Of a stretch of 17,206 nucleotides of DNA, positions 1 to 9,700 are shown in pieces (position 1 is the first letter of the stretch; every line of letters begins with the position of its first letter). The DNA lies in the NCBI GenBank assembly GCA_937885235.1, contig CAKZZK010000160.1:1-17206 (forward strand), given 5' to 3'. Origin of the DNA: an uncultured Treponema sp. GTDB lineage: Bacteria > Spirochaetota > Spirochaetia > Treponematales > Treponemataceae. The notes beneath the pieces were generated by a model. It worked only from the letters and a program-made list of their open reading frames with translations. It was not told the DNA's origin and searched no databases. The translations under genes were made by a program, and so were the position numbers.

Positions 1-1422
1 CCATGAAGCAGACGGAGTAACCGTCACAAGGCTCACTCGCTTGTTGTCGAGGAAGTAGCGCCGCACCAGCTCTTCGATATAACGGGGATGCTCTGCAATT
101 TTTTTCTTAAACTGCTCAAACGCCTGCCTGTGCGAAATAAGCTTCCACGGCTCTGCACCAAAAATCCAGCTAGAGAGAACGCGCCTGAGCAGGGAGAGGG
201 AAAAGGGATTGCCATTCGGGCGCTTTACCTCGCGGATGTTGAAATCATACGCCATGCTCACTCGCTCAAAGTCATCAGGGGAAACGCCCTCTTCGCAGAG
301 TTTTCTCAAGGAGTCAAACACCGCCTGCTTGAAATAGCGCTCGTTGCTTTTCTCCACATCGTGCATGGCAAAGCAAGTTGACGGAAAACGGGTGTGAAGG
401 TCTGCACCTGTCTGGGGCGCTATATCCGCGCCAAGACCGGTAGCAAGCAGGTCTCGAGCCACAGGAGAGCTGTCTTCCCCCCATAAAAGCTCATCTATAA
501 AAGACATCTGCAAAGAAAAATCTACAATATCTTCTTTTTTAATATCATCGCTGAGCCGCCACACGAGGGAGACCACATTGCCATCCTCCAATGTGCTTTC
601 ATCTGCCGGTCCAAAGGCACGAACGCTTGACGGCATGGGCTTTGAAAAATCAGGCTCCGGCAACTCTGCGGGCTTGCCTCCGTCGGAAAGCCTCGATGTT
701 ACGTTCTCTTCAAGGAAATCAAGCTGTTCCTCGGTGGGGATATTGCCATAAAGAAAGACAAGGCAGTTAGCCGCGCAATAATACTTTTTGTGGAAAGCCC
801 GCAGCTGCTCCACCGTCATCTGCGGAATGCACTCTGGGTCTCCGCCTGAATCATAGGCATAATTCGAGCCTGCAAGGGCTACCCGTTCTATTTCATCGGA
901 AGCCACATTCTCAAACGAGGAGTAATTTCCCTTCATCTCATTGTAAACCACGCCCTGAATGTTTGGCTTTCCCTGTACGTCAAGCTCTACGCGATGGCAC
1001 TCTTGCAAAAAGATCTCCTCTTTGAGCAGGGGGAAGAATACGGCATCCGCATACACTGAAAAAAGATTGAAGTAATCAGCTTTCACCAAAGAGCTTGCGG
1101 GGAACACCGTATGCTCAGAAGCAGTATAGGCATTCAAAAATGTGTTTACGCTCTGATTGGTCAGCTGAAGAAAGGGGTCTTTGAGGGGATAGCGCTCTGA
1201 ACCACAGAGCACACTGTGCTCGAGCACATGAGCAAGCCCCGTGCTGTCCTCGCTCGGCGTACGGAAGGTAAAGGCAAAAAGGTTTTCCGCATCATCATTG
1301 AGCAAATGGAAGACCTCAAGCCCTGTCCTTTCGTGCCGCAGCCATATCCCTGTCGCCATATAGTCCGGCACGTCGACTGTCTCTAAAACTTTGAAACCCT
1401 TGTATATATCATTTTTCTTCAT
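1..1422 (-). CDS. M16C (PreP/Cym1-like) zinc metallopeptidase, N-terminal part (runs off left edge)
   Basis: Reading leftward from an ATG at 1422 there is an open frame of 474 codons with no stop before the window edge. The protein carries the inverted zinc motif of the M16 family, HVLEH at residues 65-69 (two zinc-binding His and the catalytic Glu), followed by SVLCGSERYP. A distal GVVYNEMKG has the third zinc ligand at Glu162. This spacing and wording match the presequence-protease (M16C) subfamily, which degrades short unfolded peptides inside a clamshell chamber. Such proteins are usually about 1000 residues, so roughly half is seen. No signal peptide is visible, which suggests a cytoplasmic enzyme. 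The start lies one base after the fliG1 stop, and a GGGGAG lies 13 bases upstream inside the end of fliG1, so the two are probably co-transcribed. The family is clear; the substrate is unknown. Confidence 0.9.
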   Translation of the reverse strand, partial: MKKNDIYKGFKVLETVDVPDYMATGIWLRHERTGLEVFHLLNDDAENLFAFTFRTPSEDSTGLAHVLEHSVLCGSERYPLKDPFLQLTNQSVNTFLNAYTASEHTVFPASSLVKADYFNLFSVYADAVFFPLLKEEIFLQECHRVELDVQGKPNIQGVVYNEMKGNYSSFENVASDEIERVALAGSNYAYDSGGDPECIPQMTVEQLRAFHKKYYCAANCLVFLYGNIPTEEQLDFLEENVTSRLSDGGKPAELPEPDFSKPMPSSVRAFGPADESTLEDGNVVSLVWRLSDDIKKEDIVDFSLQMSFIDELLWGEDSSPVARDLLATGLGADIAPQTGADLHTRFPSTCFAMHDVEKSNERYFKQAVFDSLRKLCEEGVSPDDFERVSMAYDFNIREVKRPNGNPFSLSLLRRVLSSWIFGAEPWKLISHRQAFEQFKKKIAEHPRYIEELVRRYFLDNKRVSLVTVTPSASW

Positions 1423-1423
1423 A

Positions 1424-2692
1424 TTATACGTATATCTCCCCGTCATCTCTCCCTTTCACGCGCAGCTTGCCTTCTTCCCATGCGCGGCGCAGGTCCGCAA
1501 AAAACTGCGAGGTGATACGCTCGCTGTCAGATTTGAGCACGAATTCCTGCAGCTGCTCTTCATCCAGAATATCCTTGCACCGCGCCTTTGAGACATTGGC
1601 GAGCACTTTCTGGCGGAAGTCCAGCTTCTTGCCGCGAATCAGAATGGCGATATCTTTGTTTTCCATATTATGCAGCTTTTTCTGCATATAGCGGTCATCA
1701 GAGGCAATCACATCCTCTTCAGTAAAGAGCCGCTTGCGAAGGTCTGCGCCCAGCTCTGGGTCTTCGCTGCTGAGCGTCGCTATGATGCTTGACTCCATGC
1801 CGGGATCCATTTTCTTGAGGATCTGCGCCAGCACGCCCCGCCCATCGAGGTTCTGGGTATTTTCCGTATTTTGGGAAAGCATTTTCTCGTAAAGGCTTTT
1901 GCTCACGCTCGCAAGCACCTGCGGCGCAACCTGTTCCATCTTGGCAAGGCGCAGGACTATCTTGCTCTTAAGCTTGTCGTCCATACCGTTGATAATGGTG
2001 GCGGCCTTTTTTGGCTCCAGTCTGGCAAGCACGAGTGCCTGCACAGCTTCGCTTTCGCCGGTAAGCAGCACAGAAATTCTGTCCGCGCTCGCTTCTGAAA
2101 GAAAATCAAAGGGCTCTTCCGCCTGCACGGTTTTCTGCAGCAGGTCTTCCGCCTTCTGGCTGCCATACGCCTTGGTAAGGATGGTGCGGGCTGTGTCCAC
2201 ACCCCCGCCCTCACGCGCACGGTCAAGCAGGGACTGGAATTCTGCAAGAATTCGCTCCGCCTCATCCTGCGGCACGCTTCGTATGGAAGCTATCTCTGGA
2301 ATTATCTTTTCTGTCTGCTCGGTCGTCAGACGGGGAAGGATTTTTGCTGCCTCGTCCACACCGATGACAACGAGGAATTTCGCCACCCGCCGGTAAATGC
2401 TTTCTTTTTCGCCAGCTTCTTTAGGCTGCTCCGGCACTTTGATAAGTCCGCCGGAAGTGAGCCCCGTGGCAGCTTTCTTTACGTCGTCACGGGTGACTTC
2501 TTTTTTCTTACCGTACCACACGCCTGTTTTTGCAGCAATCTTTGCCTGCTCAAGGTTTTCCTTTTCGGCACGCTCCTGCTCCAAAATCTCGCCGACACGG
2601 CTATTGACTTTCTCGAAAATCGGCTTATGCACGAGGGGCTTTTTCTCCTCGGCTTTCTTATAGGCATTGAGCCGGTAATCCTCTAAATTCAT
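1424..2692 (-). CDS. fliG1: Flagellar motor switch protein FliG1 (spirochaete FliG paralogue)
   Basis: 422 residues, against about 330-345 for ordinary FliG. Residues 1-95 are a charged, Lys/Glu-rich extension. Residues about 98-190 resemble FliG_N, 195-270 FliG_M (ARLEPKKAATIINGM followed by LAKMEQVAPQVL) and 285-410 FliG_C, with TEEDVIASDDRYMQKKL preserving the acidic torque-helix core (Asp332, Asp333, Arg334). The usual EHPQ motif of the middle domain is replaced by ESEA near residues 213-216. Spirochaetes commonly have two FliG proteins. FliG2 is the conventional switch subunit; Borrelia FliG1 is known to be non-structural, to sit at one cell pole and to be needed for full motility. The extension and degenerate EHPQ point to FliG1. 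The gene sits away from other flagellar genes, after pdxY and before an M16 peptidase. The start is ATG with AGGAG only two bases upstream, an unusually short spacing. Confidence 0.88.
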   Translation of the reverse strand: MNLEDYRLNAYKKAEEKKPLVHKPIFEKVNSRVGEILEQERAEKENLEQAKIAAKTGVWYGKKKEVTRDDVKKAATGLTSGGLIKVPEQPKEAGEKESIYRRVAKFLVVIGVDEAAKILPRLTTEQTEKIIPEIASIRSVPQDEAERILAEFQSLLDRAREGGGVDTARTILTKAYGSQKAEDLLQKTVQAEEPFDFLSEASADRISVLLTGESEAVQALVLARLEPKKAATIINGMDDKLKSKIVLRLAKMEQVAPQVLASVSKSLYEKMLSQNTENTQNLDGRGVLAQILKKMDPGMESSIIATLSSEDPELGADLRKRLFTEEDVIASDDRYMQKKLHNMENKDIAILIRGKKLDFRQKVLANVSKARCKDILDEEQLQEFVLKSDSERITSQFFADLRRAWEEGKLRVKGRDDGEIYV

Positions 2693-2699
2693 ATCTCCT

Positions 2700-2728
2700 A
2701 TTGTATGCCAGATTAGCAGGAATTACAA
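2700..2728 (-). promoter_or_regulatory. Predicted sigma70-type promoter of fliG1
   Basis: On the minus strand TTGTAA (2723-2728) and TACAAT (2700-2705) are separated by 17 bases. The -35 includes the pdxY stop codon. The fliG1 ATG begins eight bases after the -10, so a transcript from here would have almost no leader, and the AGGAG at 2695-2699 would be at the very 5' end or lost. Assigned by eye only; readthrough from pdxY is also possible. Confidence 0.45.
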
Positions 2729-3553
2729 GCGTTTCAGCAGTTCGGGGAAGGCAGCTTCAAAATCAACGCCGTACCAGTTGTGGTCCTCGTGTTCCAGCGT
2801 CTTCTTGATGGAAAGCACGGTGAAATCCGCGGCAAGCCGCACCGCCTCGGCAATGGATTTGCCGCGGATAAGCGCGCCAAAGGCAACAGAGGCAAAGATG
2901 TCTCCCGTACCGTGAAACTTGACGGGAATAAGCTCATGGAAATATTCGGTCTTTTCCCCCGTCAGCGCATCGTAACTGATAACGCCGCACTGCCCCTTGC
3001 GGTAACCAATTCCCTTGAGAATGACCTTCTTTGCCCCCAATGCCGCAAGCTTCTTGATAAGGTCAGCGATATACGCCTCATCGTAATCCTCGCCGGGATA
3101 CGGCTGGTCCACGAGCAGACATGCTTCAGTGATGTTTGGCGCGATGATGTCTGCCTTGCCGCAGAGCTTTGCCATGGCAAGGGCAAATTCCCTCGTAAAG
3201 CCGGGATAGAGCTTGCCGTTGTCCGCCATGCAGGGGTCCACAAAGACAAGCTTGCCCTTTCCGCCAAAGCAGTCAAAGAAAGCCTTCATAAGGTCAAGCT
3301 GCTCAAAAGAACCGAGATAGCCTGTGTAGATACCGTCAAAAGAAAGCTTTTCATCCTTCCAGTGGTCGGCAATCTTCTGGATTTCCGCAGTCAGGTCACA
3401 GAAAGTAAAACGCTTGAATGCTGTATGGGTAGAGAGCACAGCGGTAGGCACGATTGCAGCCTCCACACCCATTGCGCTGATAATTGGGAGCGCCACCGTC
3501 AGGGAGCACTTGCCCACGCAGGAAATATCCTGAATAGTCACAATCCGTTTCAT
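2723..3553 (-). CDS. pdxY: Pyridoxal/pyridoxamine kinase (ribokinase superfamily)
   Basis: 276 residues, close to the about 287 of E. coli PdxY. It is expected to phosphorylate pyridoxal or pyridoxamine in the B6 salvage pathway, in the cytoplasm. The N-terminal strand TIQDISCVGKCS corresponds to the substrate-binding beginning of PdxY/PdxK, LSTHTAF (40-46) matches the conserved Asn/Thr-His-Thr segment, and YTGYLGS (76-82) matches the SGYLGS signature. VDPCM and IIAPNITEA follow as in the family. HGTGDIFAS (214-222) is the C-terminal anion-hole signature with catalytic Asp218. The start codon overlaps the cyclase stop as ATGA (3550-3553), with AGGA in the last codons of the cyclase, so translation is probably coupled. 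PdxY and PdxK cannot be separated with certainty by eye, and some close relatives act on hydroxymethylpyrimidine. Confidence 0.88.
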   Translation of the reverse strand: MKRIVTIQDISCVGKCSLTVALPIISAMGVEAAIVPTAVLSTHTAFKRFTFCDLTAEIQKIADHWKDEKLSFDGIYTGYLGSFEQLDLMKAFFDCFGGKGKLVFVDPCMADNGKLYPGFTREFALAMAKLCGKADIIAPNITEACLLVDQPYPGEDYDEAYIADLIKKLAALGAKKVILKGIGYRKGQCGVISYDALTGEKTEYFHELIPVKFHGTGDIFASVAFGALIRGKSIAEAVRLAADFTVLSIKKTLEHEDHNWYGVDFEAAFPELLKRL

Positions 3554-6500
3554 TTTTTATCCTCCATGATTGTTTTGATAAAATACGTTTTCATCAAGCC
3601 CTTGCCCTTCACTTCGATTTGCTCAGAGCCATCATAGACAAAAGCGTCCTTCGTGAGGGCATAGGTCTGCTCCGTCACATGGATATAGCCGGGTTTGCCC
3701 GTGCTTTCCATGCGGCTTGCGACATTCACCGTGTCACCCCAGATATCATAGATGAACTTTGTCTTACCGATGACGCCCGCGACAAGGTTGCCATTGTTTA
3801 TGCCGATACGCATATTCAGCTTTACCCCGCTCGTGCGGTTAAATTCAGCAAGGTCGTCAAAAAGTCCCAAGGCAAGCTCTATCATCTGCTTTGGGCTGCC
3901 GTTGTCGCTCTCATTCGTCAGCCCGCAGGCAGCCATATAGGCATCACCTATGGTTTTTATCTTTTCTACGCCCTCAAAGCTCACCCGTGTGTCAAACTTG
4001 GAAAAGAGCGTGTTTAGCATCTTGACTATCTCTCCCGCGCTCAAACCGCCTGAAAGCTTGGTAAAGCCCACAATGTCGGCAAAGAGCACGCAGACATTGG
4101 GATACTGCTTGGCTATTAGCTCGTCGGGATGCTCCGTAAGCTCGCGGGCAATGTCTCGCGGCAAAATATTGAGCAAAAGCTCCTGCGTCTTGGCATTTGC
4201 CACGCGCAGCTGCTCTGTGCGCCGCGCCACCTCGCTTTCCAGCTCTTCCTGATACTTGCGCAAATGGCGGAAGCGCATCATCACCACGAGGAACACAAGG
4301 GACACCGCGAGTAAGGCTATTGCCGCCCAGAACCACCAGAGTTCCCGCAGATAAGGGCGCTTGACAATGGACAGCGGGATTTCCAGCGTTCCCACCACAT
4401 CATCGCCGTTCATAGCCTGCACAGAAAAGGAATAGCGCCCGTGCTTGAGGTTTGTGTAGGATGCCACGCGCTCTGTAGACCACTCGGAATAATCTTGGTC
4501 AAAGCCAGTAAGCTTGTAGCGGAACTCAATTTGCTCAGAAGAAATAAAGCTCAAACAGGTGTACTTGATGCGCAGACGCTTTGCTGAAGGCTGCAGGACA
4601 ATCTCCTGCCCACGGTAGGTGGACTGCTCATTATCAACCGTGATTTCCTGCAAATGTACAGCGGGGATAGTCTTGTTAGTCACCTTGACGGGGTCATAGA
4701 GAGCAAAGCCATCGATGAGGGTGAACCAAATGCGCCCCAGATTGTCCGTCATGGAAAGGGAGGTAGAGGTAACGCCACCGGAGCGCAGACCGTCAGAACC
4801 GCCGAAATACTTTGTGTTCACCATCTTTTCCCTGCCGTCAGCCACAGCCTGAATTTGGGAAAGCTTAAAGGAACCTATACCGCGGTTGCTCGTGAGCCAC
4901 ACCGTCCCCGTGTAATCGGGAATAAGCTGGAAGACGGAATCAGTCCCCAAGCCATTTGATGAATTAAACGAATAGAAATTTCCGTCACGCAGGCGGCTCA
5001 CTCCAGTTCCCGTGCAGATCCACAAGTCGTCACTTTCATCAAGCTGGTTTATTTTAAAAATAACGTTTCCGGCAAGCCCATCCTCCGTTGTATACGTGCG
5101 CACCACCTGCTCATCTTTGAGTACAAAGACACCGCCGCCATCGGTACCGCACCAGACTTCGCCATCCTTGGCTTCATAAAGACACATAATATAATCATGG
5201 GGCAAACCGCTGGCACGGTTATAGCTGCGCACTGCTCCAGTTCTGTGGTCAATGACAGAAAGCCCCGTCGTTGTGCCAACGTAGAGGTCTCCATTGGCCA
5301 TTTCCGTAGCGAGGCGGACTTTTGAACCGGCAAGCCCTTGCTCCGGCAGCCATGTAGTCACCGTGCCGTCTGAAGCGAAGCGCGACTGCCCCAGCCGCTC
5401 ATAGGCGCTCACAAGCAGGTCGCCATTTTTTGCAATTCCCACATGGCGGATTCGCACATTCGCACAGGTACGGGTAAAGCCATTTTCAACAAAACCGGCA
5501 GTACTGACGTCATAGCAGTACAGCCCCTTGTCTCCACCGAGCCATACAACCCCACGCGCCCTGTCCTCCGCGATGGAATTCACCGTCGTGGGCACGGGAA
5601 CAGTCTTGAACTTGCTTAAGCTGAGCTTTTCCAGTCCGCCGCGGTCAGTACCGAGCCAGATATTGCCCTCTCTGTCTTCTATTATATCGTTCACATTGTT
5701 ATCCGTCAGACCGAGGCTCTGGTCATAATATGACATTTCCTTGTCGTGGATAATCGTTACACCGCTGTCGAGCGCGCACCAGATATTGTTGCTTCTGTCT
5801 TGGAAAATGCAGTTGACGATGGTGCCCTGTTGTTCGCCGTGACCGATATCAAAGAGCGTTTCGCCAACGCCATCGGTGCGAATGGCATAGTGAGGACTCA
5901 CACCAAACCAGAAAGAACCGGAGACATCCTGCGTTATATAGCTCACGATGGGATTTTTGATGGATTTGATGCCCGTGTAGCGCTCAAAACGGTGGTTTGA
6001 ATAGCAGTAAATGTCATTTTCAGAGCGGCTCGTTGCCCAGATTCTGCCCGCGGTATCGCAGTAGAGGTGGACGACGAGTATATTTTCTGCATCATAGGCA
6101 TCGAGCCCCTGCGGACGCAAAACGTGCCAGTCCGGGCTGATATAGGCTATGCCGCTCGCCGTGCCGATCCACACGTTGCCTTCCCTGTCCTCGGTGATGG
6201 AACGGATAGAATTATTGGGCAGTCCGTCCGCCGTGGTGAACATGCGCACTTCACCGTCAAGGCTGGCGCAGGCGATGCCCTCATCATTGGAACCAATCCA
6301 GAGATTACCCCTCTTGTCCTGAAACAGGGAGCGGGCAGACACAAAGTTATAGCGTGGATCATAATTGTGGTTGATTGTCAAAAAATCCACGCCGTCAAAG
6401 CGGGACATACCGTCATACGTACCGATGTAAATATAGCCGGCATCGTCCTGAATGAGGCTCGTGATGGTGTTACCCGGAAGTCCATCAGAAGCGGTCCAAG

Positions 6501-6630
6501 AATGGGCAACAAATTCGCTCACAAAGCTGTCCTGAACGGCAGATGACAGGCTGTCTGCGGCAGGCTTAGCAAACACAGGCAACACACACAGCCCAGCAAG
6601 GGAAAACAGAAAGAGCTTTTTGATACTCAT
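3550..6630 (-). CDS. Periplasmic double beta-propeller sensor fused to class III adenylyl cyclase
   Basis: 1026 residues from the ATG at 6630. A signal peptide (KKLFLFSLAGLCVLPVFA) is followed by about 14 Reg_prop repeats of the NLWIGS / NIWLGTDRGG type (about residues 66-645), enough for two seven-bladed propellers. Next come a Y_Y_Y domain (about 685-757; RYKLTGFDQDYSEW), one membrane helix (about 765-785), a charged coiled linker (about 789-840) and a cyclase domain (about 844-1020). Catalytic residues are present: metal-binding Asp852 (LFADIVGFT) and Asp896 (KTIGDAY), and transition-state Asn969 and Arg973 (TVNVASRM). Lys892 and Asp962 (YDIWG) occupy the base-selecting positions and specify ATP; a guanylyl cyclase would have Glu and Cys. 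The expected role is to convert a periplasmic ligand signal into cytoplasmic cAMP. The ligand is unknown, though related propellers in Bacteroides sense oligosaccharides. An in-frame TTG at 6648 would add six residues ahead of the signal peptide and is less likely. Confidence 0.92.
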   Translation of the reverse strand: MSIKKLFLFSLAGLCVLPVFAKPAADSLSSAVQDSFVSEFVAHSWTASDGLPGNTITSLIQDDAGYIYIGTYDGMSRFDGVDFLTINHNYDPRYNFVSARSLFQDKRGNLWIGSNDEGIACASLDGEVRMFTTADGLPNNSIRSITEDREGNVWIGTASGIAYISPDWHVLRPQGLDAYDAENILVVHLYCDTAGRIWATSRSENDIYCYSNHRFERYTGIKSIKNPIVSYITQDVSGSFWFGVSPHYAIRTDGVGETLFDIGHGEQQGTIVNCIFQDRSNNIWCALDSGVTIIHDKEMSYYDQSLGLTDNNVNDIIEDREGNIWLGTDRGGLEKLSLSKFKTVPVPTTVNSIAEDRARGVVWLGGDKGLYCYDVSTAGFVENGFTRTCANVRIRHVGIAKNGDLLVSAYERLGQSRFASDGTVTTWLPEQGLAGSKVRLATEMANGDLYVGTTTGLSVIDHRTGAVRSYNRASGLPHDYIMCLYEAKDGEVWCGTDGGGVFVLKDEQVVRTYTTEDGLAGNVIFKINQLDESDDLWICTGTGVSRLRDGNFYSFNSSNGLGTDSVFQLIPDYTGTVWLTSNRGIGSFKLSQIQAVADGREKMVNTKYFGGSDGLRSGGVTSTSLSMTDNLGRIWFTLIDGFALYDPVKVTNKTIPAVHLQEITVDNEQSTYRGQEIVLQPSAKRLRIKYTCLSFISSEQIEFRYKLTGFDQDYSEWSTERVASYTNLKHGRYSFSVQAMNGDDVVGTLEIPLSIVKRPYLRELWWFWAAIALLAVSLVFLVVMMRFRHLRKYQEELESEVARRTEQLRVANAKTQELLLNILPRDIARELTEHPDELIAKQYPNVCVLFADIVGFTKLSGGLSAGEIVKMLNTLFSKFDTRVSFEGVEKIKTIGDAYMAACGLTNESDNGSPKQMIELALGLFDDLAEFNRTSGVKLNMRIGINNGNLVAGVIGKTKFIYDIWGDTVNVASRMESTGKPGYIHVTEQTYALTKDAFVYDGSEQIEVKGKGLMKTYFIKTIMEDKK

Positions 6631-6636
6631 AGTGAC

Positions 6637-6666
6637 ACTATAGCACAAGCGGCGGCGCTCTGTCTA
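6637..6666 (-). promoter_or_regulatory. Predicted extended -10 promoter of the cyclase-pdxY operon
   Basis: On the minus strand TAGACA (6661-6666) and TATAGT (6637-6642) are 18 bases apart, with TGC directly before the -10 (extended -10). The expected transcription start, seven bases on, is the A of the ATG at 6630, and no Shine-Dalgarno sequence precedes that ATG. The 75 bases between helicase stop and cyclase hold this promoter; no hairpin with a T-tract was seen there. Confidence 0.5.
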
Positions 6667-6723
6667 TCAGGTGGCAGGCAGTGCACCAGGGCAACAGCAT
6701 TTGAGAGAAATCATCTACATTAT

Positions 6724-9700
6724 CTATTTGAGCGATATTGTCTGCCCGTCTATATGCACCACCCCCTGCAGGCGCACGAGGGCGGCATCGAGGCGGGCGT
6801 TCATGGCATCTCCCGCGCGGCTAAAGCCCAAAGCGGTAACGAGCGTTCGGTAAAGACTTTCCTTGTCGGCACTTATGTTCTGCGTGAGTATGGTATATAT
6901 GCCGGAAGCAAGCTCCTCCAAGGCAATGTACTTGATGTCCCTCGCCGCACCCGGTATGCGGAGTTCATAGCTGCTTGTTCCCGCAAGATATAAAAAGCCA
7001 TCCCTGCGGATAATGCCATGTGCCTCGCAGCCCTGCATATAGTCCTCGAATTGCTGCTTGACCGTAGAAGTGACCTTCTCTCTGCCGAACAAGAAGGGAA
7101 TGCGCTTGAGCAGATATTCTTCCGCGAGCGGAGCTTCCACGGCAAGGATTTCTTTCATTATGCGGTGGAAATTTCGGGCAACATCGCCATGGGCGCGAAC
7201 AATGGCGGCGATATCTGCCTCCACGTAGACAGGGAACGCAAGATGTTCCTCCGGCGCACGTTCCGCAAGCCCCGCAGCTGCTTCCTGTTTTGTGGCACCA
7301 GGTTCTGCGGCAGCTGCTACAGGCTTTGCAGCTTCAAGCTTCTGTACGGGCGCAAAGAGCTTTGCGGGAGCACTCAGCGCGGCTTCCGCGGCACGGAGCA
7401 AGCGCCCCTTTTCTATCTGCGTATTCTTGAACCAGTCGGTAGACCAGACGCGGTAATAATGCCAGCCCATACGCTCCAGCACTTCCCGCCTGAGCCTGTC
7501 CCTGTCTCGCGCATTCGCCGCATTCCGGTATGTTGCCCCGTCGCACTCAACCGCAAGCGCATAGCTGCCGTCCTTCCGCTTGATGCCGATGTCTATCTTG
7601 GAACTGCCACAGCCTACCTGCATCTCCACATCGTAGCCCTTGCCGCGAAGGAAATCCGCAACGGAAGCTTCCAGTTCCCTTTCCGGCATAGAAAAAGACG
7701 AAGCCGCAGAGACACCGCTTCCGAGGGCTTTTTCGCCCCGCTCCGCATAGTCGAGGTATTCTTTGAGCAGGCGCGCACCTTCAGAAGACGTGCGCCCCAT
7801 ATCAATGTCAGCGCCGTGCATAGAGGAAACCAGCTGAACATTCGTTTTTGCGCGTGTGACGGCGACATTCAGACGGCGCTCGCCTCCTTGCCTGTTGAGG
7901 GGACCAAAGTTATGCAAAAGCTTGCCCTGAGCATCTTTTCCGTAGGCAACGCTGAAGATAATCGTATCCCGCTCATCTCCCTGCACCGTCTCCAGATTTT
8001 TTATGAAGAAAGGCCGCTCTTTGTCATGGGAAAAGAAGTCCTCGTGGGAAACATCTAGCCTCCGGCGCCGCATGAGAAGGGAATCTATGAGATTCTGCTG
8101 TGCCACGCTGAAAGCCACCACGCCCAGACTGCGCTCAGGATAACGCTGTATATCCTCAAAGACAAGATCCACCACCCGCTCCGCTTCCGCCAGGTTCGTG
8201 TGGCTCCTCCTGTCAAAAGTTCCATCCACATAATAGTAATCCACCCCCGTGCCCTCAACGCCGCCGGAAGCAGAAGGGAAGGTCATCAGATTGCCGCCAT
8301 AGAAATTCCTGTTGGAAAACGCGATGAGCTGCTCGTAGCGGCTGCGATAGTGCCAGAGAAGGAAGCTCTGCGGCAGGGAGGGTGTGCACATATCAAGGAT
8401 TGACTCAAAATCCATCACATCCTCAAGGTCCTCATCGTCCTCCACCTCCAATGTAGCCGTGAAGAAATTGCTCGGCGGCATCTGCTTGGAGTCCCCCACG
8501 ACGATGAGCTGCTTTCCGCGGTAAACGGCACCCACTGCATCCTGCGGGAAAATCTGGGAAGCCTCGTCAAAGACCACTGTATCAAAGCTGATGGCATTGC
8601 TCAAAAACATGCTCACGCTGAGCGGCGACATCAGGAAACAGGGCTTGAGCACCTGCACCAAGTCTCCGGTCTCCGCAATCAGATTGCGGATGCTCTTCTG
8701 CTTGCGCTTTTTCTCCCCTTCACGCAGAAGGACAGACACGGGGCTTTTCGCAGTGAGCATATCAAGCGAGGGACGCTGGCTGGAAAGCTTTTCCTGTATC
8801 TGTATCTTGCTGATTTCAAACTGGAGCTTGTCTTTTTCGCTAAAGAGGGCAACCGCCTTATCCTGTGACACACGCGTAAAGCTGTCGAATTCAGGCGTGG
8901 CACTGATAAGCGCATGGAGCAGCTGCGTATAGAATGCCTTCCGATAGGCATCCACGATGAGCTGAGCGGGAACCTTATCCGCAATCACCTGAGCAATATA
9001 TGGTGCCGCGCCTTTTTCTTCAAGCCCGCGCAAGAGCCGTGTAAAGCGCACCCAGTTGTCGATTTTTCCCATCTCGGCAAAGCATGACTCGCACTTCGCA
9101 AGCACAGCTGGAAGTGCGCTGTGGCTCAGGTCAAAGACAGCGGTGTCAAAGCTTCCTTCAAGCACTGCCACACTGCCGCTGTACGAAGCGCGAAGGGAAG
9201 AGAGGCGCTCCGCGTAGGAAGCAAAACTCTGCTTTTCCCCTGCAAAGGCAGTCCCATCCATAGACGCAAGGGAAACAAAGGCAAGCCCGCGTCCATACAA
9301 GGCTTCCAGACAGCCCAGCTCTTCCTGAATATGCCGCCAGTCAGAGGCAACGCCCTTGTAGGCAGCACCGAGCATTCCTTCAAGCTGCCGCTCGCGCTCG
9401 CCAAAATCTGCAAGCGACTGCTGATAGTCCCTGAGCACACCCGTCTGCTCCACAGCCTCTTCGTAGGCAAACTTTTTGCCGCTCCTGCTCGCAAGCCTGA
9501 GCTCCGTCACAACGGTCTTGTAGTCCTTGCTGAAAAGGCGTGAAAAAAAAGAGGAATACTGCTTTTTAAGCTTGTTGTGCCAATTCCTGCCGTCCTTCGC
9601 ATAAATCTCCAGCTCGAAAACCTTGTCAAGCCGTTCTTTCTGGAAAAGCAGCGTGCCTGCAATATCCGCCATCTGCCTTACAAGGTTCGCAGTGCTTTCA

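Noticed and set aside
2780..3637. 285-codon plus-strand open frame opposite pdxY
   Set aside because: It covers the kinase motifs on the opposite strand and runs into the cyclase end; no domain or ribosome-binding site supports it.
3550..4100. Guanylyl cyclase reading of the catalytic domain
   Set aside because: The base-selecting positions are Lys and Asp, the ATP-specific pair, not Glu and Cys.
6631..6648. TTG start for the cyclase, adding six residues
   Set aside because: The extension precedes a good signal peptide, has no ribosome-binding site and overlaps the -10 box; ATG 6630 is preferred.
6664..6690. Possible hairpin terminator between helicase and cyclase
   Set aside because: Only a four-pair stem (GGTG/CACC) without a T-tract; too weak to call.
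7018..8058. 346-codon plus-strand open frame opposite the helicase-nuclease
   Set aside because: Shadow of conserved helicase and nuclease motifs on the other strand; Arg/Cys-rich with no recognisable domain.
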